DNA from: Cacajao melanocephalus
Taxonomy: Eukaryota; Chordata; Mammalia; Primates; Pitheciidae
Assembly (NCBI GenBank): GCA_963573385.1
Contig: CAUYLG010041505.1
Span: 33,985 to 97,984, forward strand
Direction: 5' to 3'
Length of the DNA stretch: 64,000 nt
A program made the position numbers and the translations under genes. This document shows, one piece after another, positions 63,841-64,000 of this stretch; the stretch's first letter is position 1; each line of letters begins with the position of its first letter. The notes below the pieces were generated by a model, which saw nothing but the letters and a program-made list of their open reading frames with translations, did no database searches and had not been told where the DNA came from.

Positions 63841-64000
63841 TATTGAAAGAAAGAAAGAGAACAAAGAGAGAGAGAGACAGAGAGAGAGGGAGGGAAGGAA
63901 GGAAGGAAGGAAGGAAGGAAGGAAGGAAGGAAGGAAGGAAGGAGAGAGGGAGGAGGGAAGGAGGAAAGGAGGGAAGAAGAGATGGAAGGGGGAATGGGAG
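63841..64000 (+). repeat. Purine tract with (GGAA)12
   Basis: About 160 bp almost purely A and G: (GAAA)n, (GA)n, then twelve uninterrupted GGAA units at 63893-63940, then mixed purines to the window end. Confidence 0.96.

Overview
The window is vertebrate and specifically primate nuclear DNA. It carries about forty Alu elements in both orientations, many LINE-1, L2 and MIR relics, a Tigger DNA transposon and old LTR relics. The coding sequence is split into short exons with GT/AG (once GC/AG) boundaries. It contains one gene, read on the minus strand: an internal part of LAMA1, the laminin alpha-1 chain. The exon peptides match the laminin alpha-1 N-terminal half as I remember it, but a few per cent of residues differ from my recollection of the human protein. 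I therefore lean towards a non-human simian primate, without being able to verify this.

Fifteen consecutive coding exons can be placed to the base. They are numbered 2 to 16, assuming a single upstream exon for the signal peptide. Joined, they give 737 complete codons in one open frame with no stop. Exons 2-5 encode the laminin N-terminal (LN, domain VI) polymerisation domain. Exons 6-11 encode LE (laminin EGF-like) modules 1-4 and the first part of LE5. Exons 12-14 encode the globular laminin IV type A (L4) domain inserted in LE5. Exons 14-16 finish LE5 and begin LE6. Residue numbers in the entries count from the first whole codon of exon 2. The start codon, signal peptide exon and promoter lie beyond 64000. 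The rest of the gene (remaining LE modules, coiled coil, LG domains) lies before position 1.

Layout along the plus strand: 1-3955 is the start-proximal part of intron 16. From 3956 to 23742 lie exons 16 to 4 with introns of 0.6-2.8 kb. From 23743 to 51778 is the 28-kb intron 3, mostly repeats. From 51779 to 52258 are exons 3 and 2, separated by a 196-bp intron with a GC donor. From 52259 to 64000 is intron 1, which includes a stretch of about 2.2 kb (54.15-56.39 kb) where I recognise no repeat.

No second functional gene, RNA gene, promoter or CRISPR array was found. I see no sign of an undescribed system. The observations worth following are architectural: the GC-AG intron; a duplicated splice-donor sequence at exon 7; direct repeats bracketing exon 5 and exon 10; a crowded sequence environment around exon 5; an unidentified retroposed mRNA tail; and a switchable hairpin just upstream of exon 2.
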